A DNA stretch of 26,535 bases, from positions 1,243 through 27,777 of the IMG/VR virus record IMGVR_UViG_3300000117_000183. One strand, written 5' to 3'. This DNA comes from a virus. Below are positions 16,271 to 23,023 of the stretch, piece by piece (the first letter of the stretch is position 1; each line of letters begins with the position of its first letter). The notes under the pieces are model-generated. The model was given only the letters and a program-made list of their open reading frames with translations. It was not told the origin of the DNA and ran no database searches. The translations under genes were made by a program, and so were the position numbers.

Positions 16271-16825
16271 ATGAAAAAACTACTTACTATCCCATTATTT
16301 ATAATTTTTCTAACCGCATACTCCCAAGGATTTACATTAGTAGAAACTTGTTTTGTAGAAGACCTTAATGGGAACTTAATTGAAATTGATTGTAAAGATT
16401 TGATACCAAACATCAGTAACATTGATTCTATTTGTTGGGAAATGGAGAAACGTTTTGTAAATACATTAAATGAATGGAGACGAAATCATGGAATTAGTGA
16501 ATTAGAGTACGATTATGACATGCAATCACTATTGACAGTTCCTTGGAATGAAAGTCAAGTACAATCAGGTAAGATTAGTCACGGTGAAGGTTATAACAGT
16601 TTAAGAAATAGGAGTAATAGAGTCGGTATTGGTGGTGTAGGTGAGTGTTGTGCATATAATAGTAGGTCTGATATTGGAGAAGTGTCACAATTTTTTATTC
16701 AGTATAAGAATAGTCCTTTACACTGGAAAATTTTAACTGATGAAGACTACCACTATATTGCAGTCTCAGTACTATACAACCAAGAAAAAAATCGGTATTA
16801 TTCTGTAGTAAATGTTAGGTGGTGA
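16271..16825 (+). CDS. Secreted CAP-domain protein (184 aa)
   Basis: Starts with a clear signal peptide (MKKLLTIPLFIIFLTAYSQG; basic start, hydrophobic core, small residues before a likely cut near 18-20). The body fits the CAP/SCP superfamily: MEKRFVNTLNEWRRNHGISELEYD at the start of the fold, SHGEGYN with the cavity His, GGVGECC with the cavity Glu, FFIQYKNSPLHWKILTDEDYHYIAVSV and a closing VVNVRW. Bacterial CAP proteins are exported; proposed activities include binding of lipids or peptidoglycan-associated ligands, but no general reaction is known. Several extra cysteines (C27, C41, C55, tandem CC) suggest disulfides outside the cytoplasm. No strong promoter box was recognised. It directly precedes the tmRNA gene. 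Confidence 0.82.
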   Translation: MKKLLTIPLFIIFLTAYSQGFTLVETCFVEDLNGNLIEIDCKDLIPNISNIDSICWEMEKRFVNTLNEWRRNHGISELEYDYDMQSLLTVPWNESQVQSGKISHGEGYNSLRNRSNRVGIGGVGECCAYNSRSDIGEVSQFFIQYKNSPLHWKILTDEDYHYIAVSVLYNQEKNRYYSVVNVRW

Positions 16826-16826
16826 G

Positions 16827-16857
16827 TTGTTTATTTAAATAAAAGTATTTATCTTTG
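16827..16857 (+). promoter_or_regulatory. Bacteroidota-type promoter of the tmRNA gene
   Basis: TTG (16827-16829), 20 bases, TATCTTTG (16850-16857), giving transcription about 13 bases before the mature tmRNA end. The spacer holds a perfect 14-bp palindrome tttatttaaataaa (16830-16843), and the -7 box overlaps a TATTTATC octamer (16846-16853), one mismatch from the late-type box, so transcription by two systems is possible. Confidence 0.7.
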
Positions 16858-16876
16858 TAGTGTTCTTTGAAAATAT

Positions 16877-17262
16877 GGGGGCGTTTTTGGATTTGACTGG
16901 TACAGTCAGGCACAGAGTGCACGTAGTGAGAGGTTACCTATCACTTTAATACATGGTTACAAAACACAAACGGCGAAACTTTCGCAAAACTTCAGGCAGT
17001 CGGTTTACTCCGCACTGAAGAGGTTTACGCAGCCTAAGGCTCCGTTTACCGCGGGTCGGTCAGGACATATACCTAGGAACAGAAGTCCGTTGTTGAGGTG
17101 GAAAGGTGACTAAACCCTAAATTGAGTCACACATCTGTTGGTGGTAGAGGATGTTAAAATTCAACCACATATTTCGGATTGTTGAGAATCAATAATGACC
17201 TAAACGTGTAGTACTCTCTGTTTGGGGTATACAGGACGGGAGTTCGAGTCTCCCCGCTTCCA
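16877..17262 (+). ncRNA. ssrA: Transfer-messenger RNA (tmRNA), single-piece
   Basis: The 5' end GGGGGCG (16877-16883) pairs with CGCTTCC (17255-17261), giving a 7-bp acceptor stem with G-U at positions 3 and 4; G3-U70 is the alanine identity pair. The 5' domain contains TTTGGATTTGACTGG, close to the conserved tmRNA D-region. The T arm is GGGAG-TTCGAGT-CTCCC (17238-17254). Discriminator A is 17262 and CCA is not encoded (CTA follows). The tag frame fits GGC at 16972 to TAA at 17035-17037: it begins GETFAKL and ends TEEVYAA, 21 residues, preceded by ACAAAC, which I recall also from Bacteroidota tmRNAs. The stop sits in a small hairpin (AGCC-TAA-GGCT). The RNA rescues stalled ribosomes and tags products for Clp proteolysis. 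A host promoter and terminator bracket it. The tag start is inferred from homology. Confidence 0.93.
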
Positions 17263-17270
17263 CTAAAATA

Positions 17271-17306
17271 AATCCTCGATTGTTTTGGCAGTCGAGGATT
17301 TTTTAT
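17271..17306 (+). terminator. Terminator of the tmRNA gene
   Basis: The 9-bp stem aatcctcga / tcgaggatt around a 12-base loop is followed by TTTTATT. The loop contains the -33 TTTG of the next gene's promoter. Confidence 0.88.
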
Positions 17307-17314
17307 TATATTTG
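17284..17314 (+). promoter_or_regulatory. Bacteroidota-type promoter for DUF6011-like gene
   Basis: TTTG (17284-17287), 19 bases, TATATTTG (17307-17314). It ends 30 bases before the ATG at 17345 and overlaps the tmRNA terminator. Confidence 0.78.
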
Positions 17315-17344
17315 TACTGTAATCATCACATAAACATCATCACC

Positions 17345-17932
17345 ATGACACAAGAAGAAGTAACTAAAGAAGTTGAAAACTATAACGGAACTAATAGTTT
17401 CATGAATTCGCTCAAAAAAGGACTTAAGAAATACGGTTCCCTTACTGATAACCAAACTTCTGCAGCTATTCGTGTTATTGAAGGTGCTCGTCGACATGAA
17501 CAAGCGCAAAAACGGATGAATATCACTTTGGTTGGTGATACCATTAAGATTGGTCGTAAGATTGCTTTGGGTATTAAAGAAGAGTATGGTCTTGAGTTTC
17601 ACCCTATTCTTATCGATGTGACCGCAGTTACAGGTATGACGGACCGAGCACTTCGTATTAAAGGTAAGTTGACTAAAGAAAACGGAGGTATTTGCCGTTG
17701 TTGTGCTAAAACCCTTACGGATGATATTTCTAAAGTCACCGGTATCGGCCCTATTTGTTCTAAGTATGTCGGAGTACCCCATCCCCGTAACCTCTATGAC
17801 ACTAACGAAATTGAGACCTATAAGAAGAATATGTCTGAAAAGATTGATTCAATCGGGGAGTTTGAATTTTGGATTCCAAAGAAAGCAATTGTGAAATGGA
17901 ATGGTATGGGGGGAGTGATGGTTAAGATGTAA
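17345..17932 (+). CDS. DUF6011-like zinc-binding protein (195 aa)
   Basis: The frame is open from 17285, but the ATG at 17345 (MTQEEVTKEVENYNGTN) is preferred because an upstream start would lie inside the promoter. The C-terminal half contains GGICRCCAKTLTDDISKVTG followed by IGPICSKYVG: C-x2-C plus a later Cys in a GIGP-x-C setting, the zinc-knuckle pattern of DUF6011, common in phages and phage-related proteins. Upstream is a helical segment (FMNSLKKGLKKYGSLTDNQTSAAIRVI) typical of proteins that carry this motif, and a beta-rich GKxxxL segment (VTAVTGMTDRALRIKGKLT). A nucleic-acid-binding role is plausible but unproven. It has its own promoter and a strong terminator. Confidence 0.82.
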   Translation: MTQEEVTKEVENYNGTNSFMNSLKKGLKKYGSLTDNQTSAAIRVIEGARRHEQAQKRMNITLVGDTIKIGRKIALGIKEEYGLEFHPILIDVTAVTGMTDRALRIKGKLTKENGGICRCCAKTLTDDISKVTGIGPICSKYVGVPHPRNLYDTNEIETYKKNMSEKIDSIGEFEFWIPKKAIVKWNGMGGVMVKM

Positions 17933-17933
17933 G

Positions 17934-17963
17934 AAAAGGGGGGTAATCCCCCTTTTCCCTTTT
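17934..17963 (+). terminator. Terminator of the DUF6011-like gene
   Basis: Stem aaaaggggg / cccccttttt-type arms around GTAAT directly after the stop codon, with T runs at 17953-17956 and 17960-17963. Confidence 0.85.
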
Positions 17964-17969
17964 AGGTGA

Positions 17970-17977
17970 TATTTATA
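17970..17977 (+). promoter_or_regulatory. TATTTATA box upstream of small membrane protein
   Basis: An exact octamer 26 bases before the ATG at 18004 and just after the preceding terminator, so a promoter is expected here. Confidence 0.62.
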
Positions 17978-18003
17978 GTAATAAACTGTAAAAAATATTT
18001 ATT

Positions 18004-18231
18004 ATGGGAACAGCAGAAGTTAAAAGTTTAATTAGACACGCATTGACCGCTATTGGTACTTTATTAGTACTTACAGGTCTAAACACATGGATACCTTTGG
18101 TAGACTTATTAACGGAGAATTTAGATTCAGTGGTAAACGCTATCGAAGTCCTCGTAGGTTTAGGAGTGGCGGTATTTGGATTCTTCCGGAACAAAGAAAG
18201 ATTCAAATTAGTTGAAGAGGCCCAACAGTAA
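18004..18231 (+). CDS. Small two-helix membrane protein, holin candidate (75 aa)
   Basis: Two predicted membrane helices, about residues 13-27 (LTAIGTLLVLTGL) and 46-62 (EVLVGLGVAVFGFF), are separated by WIPLVDLLTENLDSVV, with a charged C-terminus NKERFKLVEEAQQ. Size, topology and position under a late-type box suit a class II holin, which times lysis by permeabilising the inner membrane. No endolysin is seen beside it, so the call rests on topology alone; a generic small membrane protein is the alternative. Confidence 0.65.
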   Translation: MGTAEVKSLIRHALTAIGTLLVLTGLNTWIPLVDLLTENLDSVVNAIEVLVGLGVAVFGFFRNKERFKLVEEAQQ

Positions 18232-18244
18232 AACCCCCGAAATT

Positions 18245-18277
18245 AAAACCCCCGACCAAAAATCGGGGGTTTTTTTT
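18245..18277 (+). terminator. Terminator after the small membrane protein gene
   Basis: Stem aaaacccccga (18245-18255) / tcgggggtttt (18263-18273) with a 7-base loop and a T run to 18277. A second copy of the left arm, taaaacccccga, lies at 18229-18240 and could pair with the same right arm. Confidence 0.9.
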
Positions 18278-18304
18278 GACATGTAAAATAAAGTGTCTTA
18301 TAAT
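18276..18304 (+). promoter_or_regulatory. Perfect sigma-70 consensus promoter for HNH gene
   Basis: TTGACA (18276-18281), exactly 17 bases, TATAAT (18299-18304). Both boxes match the proteobacterial consensus exactly. The -35 overlaps the T run of the previous terminator. Thirteen bases separate the -10 from the ATG at 18318. Confidence 0.65.
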
Positions 18305-18317
18305 TTAAAAAAAAAGA

Positions 18318-18815
18318 ATGAACAATGTGTTAGTACTAAATGCAGACTATTCACCTCTGAATATCACTAGTCTTCAGAGAGGGTTTGTTTTAGTAGATAA
18401 GGGAAAGGCTGAGATAATAAAAAGTGGAGAAAAAGACATTATCACAACTATAGGTAATTTTGTTAGACCAGTTATTATACGGTTACTAAACTTTATACGG
18501 TATAGACCAAAAAACATTAAAGTTAATCGAAGAAGAATTTTTAAAAGAGATAAATCAACTTGTCAGTACTGTGGGTCTAAAAAACACTTGACTATCGACC
18601 ACGTTATGCCTCGTTCTCGTGGTGGTGGTAATACATGGACAAATTTGGTTACATGTTGTTCAGGATGTAATGTTTATAAGGGTAATAAAACTCCAAAAGA
18701 GGCTGGTATGAAGTTAATTAATAGACCTTATGAGCCCTCTATTTTCTCTTCTGTTTTTTATGAAGAAGCTGAAGATATTTGGAACGATTTTAAGTTATCG
18801 TTTAAATCTTATTAA
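18318..18815 (+). CDS. HNH endonuclease (165 aa)
   Basis: Opens with NVLVLNADYSPLNITSLQRG, a block typical of one HNH subfamily found in bacteria and phages, with GKAEII. The catalytic module is KSTCQYCGSKKHLTIDHVMP then RSRGGGNTWTNLVTCCSGCN and KGNKTP: two CxxC pairs binding structural zinc, with the D-H of the beta-beta-alpha metal site (IDHV) and the later N. It would cut DNA. It may be a free-standing homing-type endonuclease or a packaging-associated HNH like those beside terminases; its distance from the terminase favours the former. Confidence 0.92.
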   Translation: MNNVLVLNADYSPLNITSLQRGFVLVDKGKAEIIKSGEKDIITTIGNFVRPVIIRLLNFIRYRPKNIKVNRRRIFKRDKSTCQYCGSKKHLTIDHVMPRSRGGGNTWTNLVTCCSGCNVYKGNKTPKEAGMKLINRPYEPSIFSSVFYEEAEDIWNDFKLSFKSY

Positions 18816-18826
18816 CCATTTTTAAC

Positions 18827-18834
18827 TATTTATA
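18827..18834 (+). promoter_or_regulatory. TATTTATA box upstream of the T9SS-type protein
   Basis: An exact octamer 39 bases before the ATG at 18874, in the 58-base gap after the HNH gene. It suggests late expression of the surface protein. Confidence 0.55.
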
Positions 18835-18873
18835 GGTAGTAGTTCTTCAATAAACAAGTAAACCTATAAATGT

Positions 18874-21800
18874 ATGCTTTTAACTTTTTTAAGGAATTTA
18901 TTCCTTCTTACACTCCCCCTGTTCCTATTTAATGGTAACTTAGGGGCTCAATGTGACGTTTTTATAGAACAAGGTTCTGTAGTCGTTACTGATAATGGTA
19001 GTGGTGTCAAATTTCAGTTTGATGTTACTAACAATTCAGGTAGTGAATGGGAAGGGGATGTACTTAAAATGTATTGGTCACTTAATTCAAGTGCACCTAT
19101 ATGGACCATAGATTATACCTCAAACAACAATGTTGGACCCTTACCTCCTGGACAAACTAGGACAATAACCACCCCATGGTTCGACATTCCAAATCTCCCT
19201 TCATGGTTTCCTGAAGACCCCGGTCCGGGTGGTGACTTGGACGATTATTGGGTCGAGGCTTTAGAATGGCCTTATTGGTCTGCAAATCCAAACGGTTTTG
19301 ATGGGACGTGGTCGCAAATGAATCTACGTCTCGGAAGTTGTGGTTTGGGTGATGGTGCGTGGGTATATAACGATAACGGTGACCCTTATTATGGTCCTTT
19401 TAATAGTGATTGTCCCGATGTAAATAATGATGCGTTTTGTGATTGTGATGTTAATTTTCTTGGGTTTGACCCCGAAACGTATGATGTTAGTGTTGAGGTA
19501 GTATCTCACTGGAATTGTGGTACTTCTTTAAATACCAGTGGTTTTTCGAGTGAAATGGATTATGTCAATATGATTCAAATCGGTGCTCATGTACCTGGTT
19601 GGGATTATCCGTGGGGTTGTACTGCAGCTCAGTACCATTTAGGATGGACGTTTGATAATCCTGTAGCTTTTGAAGAGTTTTATGCTGGTGACACAATTAA
19701 TTATAATATGTTTTCAGACGATACATTCTATGATGATTGTTTTCAGGAAATATTAGAAAGTGATACTTTAACTTCATGTTTAGAGATTGTTTTATGGCAA
19801 ATTAATTATTCTGAAACCGCGATTGTCGGTGAGATAGATGGTGGATGGGCGGCAACATGTGGTACTTGCGCGAACCAAACTCAATTTTACCCTGATATGT
19901 CTATGGAGTTAAACTCAATGAATATTTGTAATGCACCACCTCCATTGTATCCTGGTTGTATGGATTCAGATGCTGAAAATTATAACCCTAATGCGGGATA
20001 TGATGATGGTTCGTGTACATATCCTCCCATTCTTGGGTGTATGAATCCAATTGCATGTAATTATGATGTTAATGCAACTGAAAACTATGGATGTATAACT
20101 TGTGAAACACCTTATGAAGAAGGTCTTGCGTGTAATGAGTTTCAAAATTCATCTAGCTATTGGGATTGGTATTTATCTGTTTTTAACTGTAACCAAGGAT
20201 GTACAGACCCTGAAGCAATTAATTATGATGAAAATGCTGAAAATGATGATGGGTCATGTGAGTACGATACGATAACTTCACCTGACGCAAGTGGATACGT
20301 ATCATTTTTAGGTACTATATGTAATAACGGTATACCATCTAACGAAGTTAATATATTGGTGATTAACCCCGATACGGGTAGTTTTGACGCTACTGATACC
20401 TTATTTAACTACTGTGTTGAAGTACCTGAATTAGGGTTGGATAGTTGTCTGTACGGTGATGTTAACGCTTCCGATTATATGTTACCAGGTGAAGGTCAGG
20501 TAGTATGGAATGTTATTGTACCTAACTATATAACACAATTAACAGTAAATGCGTATTATGCTGAAGGTGAGATTGATGAAAACTCTTCTAATAATACTTA
20601 CTTTTATTCAAATCTTATTCAAGACCCCGATGTATGTCCCGTATTAGGGTGTACTGACCCTATTGCTGAAAATTATAATCCGTTGGCAACTGAAGATAAT
20701 GGTAGCTGTGAATATATGGTCGACCTATCATTAGATAGTGTAACTATAAACGAATACTGTGACGGATTTACCCCATACTGGATTCCTACAATACATCTTA
20801 ACAATTTAACTAACCCTGCAATAAATGAGTACTGTATTAAAATTCAAGTCTTAGGACAAACAAACGATACTATCTGTTTTAATGCAATGGGTACAACAAT
20901 TAATTCATTCGGTGATATTTCATTAGAATGGCCCGAACCAATATACTCATATGGTACTGTTAGTATTCATGTTTTAGATGTTAATGGTGAAAGTCCTAAC
21001 TCATGGGAAGATTTCGGAGAAGATGATAACATCAGTAATAACATGTTAGTTTTGACTATCGGTAACCCTACTATTAATTGTGACGTTTTAGGATGTATAG
21101 ATGAAACCGCTAATAATTTTAATCCTAACGCAAATATAGATGATGGAAGTTGTACCTATGATATTACAGAATTAAATTATTTAGGGTCAGAATGTACGGT
21201 ATATTGTGACCAAACAGGTCCTTACTATTACGTCACCTCCACCTTTCAAAATACGGGTAATGTTACAATTACTGATTTTTGTGCTGAGTGGAATGTAATT
21301 GGGGGTGAGGAAGAGATAGAGTGTTTTAATGGAGTTTTAGAACCTAATCAAACAGTAACTTTAGAATATGGTCCTATATACACTGATGGTAGTGGTGTTG
21401 TATGGGTCTATTTACAAGAACTAAATGGTGTTGTTTTAAACCCTGAAATAGGATTTACAGAAACATTGTTCTGTTTATCAGAAGCTGAATCAATTTGTAT
21501 TTATGGTTGTACAGATAATGAAGCGAACAATTACAACCCTGATGCGGACTTGGATGATGGGTCTTGTCAATATGATGTCTTTGGTTGTACGGACCCTGAA
21601 GCTAACAATTACGACTCGACCGCTAACGTGGACGATGGCTCTTGTACTTATGACGTATTCGGTTGTACAGACCCAACCGCAAATAATTATAACCCCTTGG
21701 CTACGACCGATGATGGAAGTTGTACTTATGATATCTATGGGTGTACTGATTCAAATGCAAATAACTTTAACCCGAACGCAAACGTGGATGACGGTTCTTG

Positions 21801-22272
21801 TGAATATGATGTATTTGGGTGTACTGATGAAAGTGCTAATAATTATAATCCGTTGGCTAACGTAGATGATGGTTCATGTGAATATGACGTTTATGGATGT
21901 ACGGACATGAATGCTATTAACTACAACAGTGATGCAAATATAGATAACGGAACTTGTATTTATCCTGGTCCTTGTGATGAGTTCGATGGTCAAGCGTTCG
22001 CACCAAACGCATTTAGTCCGAATAATGATGGTTTGAACGATTCTTGGGGTGTCATTACAGATGAAGAGTGTTGGAACTCATGGGAAGTGTTAATCTTTAA
22101 CAGATGGGGTCAAATAATATATGAGATGAATAACCCATCTGATAGATGGGATGGTAGTTTTAGAAATGGTGAGTATTATGTTGAAGACGGTGTATATGCT
22201 TATACGTTACGAGCTGTGGCATGGAATTTGGAGACTATAGAAACTACAGGTTTCATAACCGTTCTCAGATAA
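18874..22272 (+). CDS. Secreted repeat protein with T9SS type B sorting domain (1132 aa)
   Basis: The N-terminus MLLTFLRNLFLLTLPLFLF...LGAQC is a signal peptide. Residues about 27-340 form Trp/Asp/Cys-rich beta domains with a CARDB-like segment (VVTDNGSGVKFQFDVTNNSG). Residues about 365-1028 hold eleven units of the form GCTDPxAxNYNPxAxxDDGSCxY, a two-Cys Asp-rich motif familiar from secreted Bacteroidota proteins; between the early units lie three further CARDB-like modules, and the last six units are in strict tandem. The C-terminus (about 1042-1132: FAPNAFSPNNDGLNDSW, VLIFNRWGQIIYE, DRWDGSF, GVYAYTL, GFITVLR) is a gliding-motility-associated (CHU_C) type B sorting signal of the type IX secretion system. 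The product should cross the inner membrane by Sec and the outer membrane by T9SS, ending on or outside the host surface. Late-type box upstream, strong terminator downstream. A virion adhesion role cannot be excluded. Confidence 0.93.
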   Translation: MLLTFLRNLFLLTLPLFLFNGNLGAQCDVFIEQGSVVVTDNGSGVKFQFDVTNNSGSEWEGDVLKMYWSLNSSAPIWTIDYTSNNNVGPLPPGQTRTITTPWFDIPNLPSWFPEDPGPGGDLDDYWVEALEWPYWSANPNGFDGTWSQMNLRLGSCGLGDGAWVYNDNGDPYYGPFNSDCPDVNNDAFCDCDVNFLGFDPETYDVSVEVVSHWNCGTSLNTSGFSSEMDYVNMIQIGAHVPGWDYPWGCTAAQYHLGWTFDNPVAFEEFYAGDTINYNMFSDDTFYDDCFQEILESDTLTSCLEIVLWQINYSETAIVGEIDGGWAATCGTCANQTQFYPDMSMELNSMNICNAPPPLYPGCMDSDAENYNPNAGYDDGSCTYPPILGCMNPIACNYDVNATENYGCITCETPYEEGLACNEFQNSSSYWDWYLSVFNCNQGCTDPEAINYDENAENDDGSCEYDTITSPDASGYVSFLGTICNNGIPSNEVNILVINPDTGSFDATDTLFNYCVEVPELGLDSCLYGDVNASDYMLPGEGQVVWNVIVPNYITQLTVNAYYAEGEIDENSSNNTYFYSNLIQDPDVCPVLGCTDPIAENYNPLATEDNGSCEYMVDLSLDSVTINEYCDGFTPYWIPTIHLNNLTNPAINEYCIKIQVLGQTNDTICFNAMGTTINSFGDISLEWPEPIYSYGTVSIHVLDVNGESPNSWEDFGEDDNISNNMLVLTIGNPTINCDVLGCIDETANNFNPNANIDDGSCTYDITELNYLGSECTVYCDQTGPYYYVTSTFQNTGNVTITDFCAEWNVIGGEEEIECFNGVLEPNQTVTLEYGPIYTDGSGVVWVYLQELNGVVLNPEIGFTETLFCLSEAESICIYGCTDNEANNYNPDADLDDGSCQYDVFGCTDPEANNYDSTANVDDGSCTYDVFGCTDPTANNYNPLATTDDGSCTYDIYGCTDSNANNFNPNANVDDGSCEYDVFGCTDESANNYNPLANVDDGSCEYDVYGCTDMNAINYNSDANIDNGTCIYPGPCDEFDGQAFAPNAFSPNNDGLNDSWGVITDEECWNSWEVLIFNRWGQIIYEMNNPSDRWDGSFRNGEYYVEDGVYAYTLRAVAWNLETIETTGFITVLR
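21505..21963 (+). repeat. Six tandem 78-bp GCTD...DDGSC repeats
   Basis: Five full 78-bp (26-residue) units and a final 69-bp unit run in frame, joined by YDVF/YDIY/YDVY. Codons differ between copies while the protein motif is kept, so the array is not a very recent expansion. Five more dispersed units lie upstream in the same gene. Confidence 0.92.
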
Positions 22273-22290
22273 ACAATCGATAAATAAATT

Positions 22291-22315
22291 AGGTGACCTT
22301 CGGGTCACCTTTTTT
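22291..22315 (+). terminator. Terminator of the T9SS-type gene
   Basis: The 8-bp stem aggtgacc / ggtcacct closed by a TTCG tetraloop is followed by T5. A very stable hairpin. Confidence 0.92.
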
Positions 22316-22324
22316 ATACAAGAA

Positions 22325-22351
22325 AAAAGGACTGACACCGTCAGTCCTTTT
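22325..22351. terminator. Bidirectional terminator between convergent units
   Basis: The 12-bp perfect stem aaaaggactgac / gtcagtccttttt-side arm with an ACC loop has T-rich flanks on both strands. It mainly serves the minus-strand cluster that ends at 22387 and backs up the plus-strand terminator. Confidence 0.85.
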
Positions 22352-22386
22352 CGTAGATAATATTAACCCCCTTTTTTTAAAAAAGT

Positions 22387-23022
22387 TTATGAAAGTACAC
22401 TATCTCTAATGCCTTTCAGTTTCGAGTCCATGTTAGACTCTATTGAATCCAATAAGGAATCCAATGCTATTGTGAACTTATCCTCTAGTTCTCTTTTAAA
22501 ATCTTCGTTATCTATTCGGTTCATTAATAACTCCCTTGTCATGTCTGTTAAACCATTTAAATATTTCTCCCCAAATTCTCTTATGAATGTATCTGTGATA
22601 ATTCTGGCTAAAAATCTCTTATCTGAAAATACTTGTGGGAATTCATCTTCTTCTAATTCTAATATAGATTGTTTTAAGACTTCCTTTTCGAAAGAATCCA
22701 TATCTAATTTTGACTCTAAATAAGTTATTAATCTATCTTTAAGGGTATCTATCACTTGAGAGTTTTTATCTCCCATAAGACCCTTTAAAACCATTATAAG
22801 GTCCTCATTAATAGTGTTAGTAGATATACCCATATCCACTAAGTTCTTTGACTCCACAAAGAGTTTGTTAAAAAATTTAGTTGTTTGAATTCTTGAATTA
22901 AGGTTTACAGATTCAGAAATAATACCAAAACGTCCCTTAACAATTTTTGATTCTGTGAGTTTTGTAACCTTGACAGTCTTTGTGTCGTTTAGGTTCTTTT
23001 TTACTATCTTCTTTAGACTCAT
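22387..23022 (-). CDS. Helical protein of unknown function (211 aa)
   Basis: The frame could start at 23046 (overlapping the previous gene by 23 bases), but the ATG at 23022, one base after that gene's stop, gives MSLKKIVKKNLNDTKTVKVT and is preferred. The N-terminal 35 residues are basic and contain LTE-S and ISE-S sites, like the capsid-targeting leaders elsewhere in the window. The rest is a chain of amphipathic helices (LESKLDMDSFEKEVLKQSILELEED; FIREFGEKYLNGLTDMTRELLMNRI), ending SNMDSKLKGIRDSVLS. Last gene of the minus-strand cluster before a bidirectional terminator. Function unknown; a core or packaged protein is an inference. Confidence 0.7.
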   Translation of the reverse strand: MSLKKIVKKNLNDTKTVKVTKLTESKIVKGRFGIISESVNLNSRIQTTKFFNKLFVESKNLVDMGISTNTINEDLIMVLKGLMGDKNSQVIDTLKDRLITYLESKLDMDSFEKEVLKQSILELEEDEFPQVFSDKRFLARIITDTFIREFGEKYLNGLTDMTRELLMNRIDNEDFKRELEDKFTIALDSLLDSIESNMDSKLKGIRDSVLS

Positions 23023-23023
23023 C

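Noticed and set aside
17285-17344. Upstream start adding 20 residues (MAVEDFLLYLYC...) to the DUF6011-like protein
   Set aside because: This segment overlaps the tmRNA terminator loop and the promoter boxes; the ATG at 17345 is downstream of the promoter and begins a normal phage-like sequence.
21503-21865. Alternative plus frame of 120 codons in the GCTD repeat array
   Set aside because: A low-complexity Met/Thr-rich frame created by the 78-bp repeat; the main frame has all the conserved motifs.
21505-21963. CRISPR-like or satellite array
   Set aside because: The 78-bp units are contiguous and in frame, without unique spacers; they encode a known secreted-protein motif.
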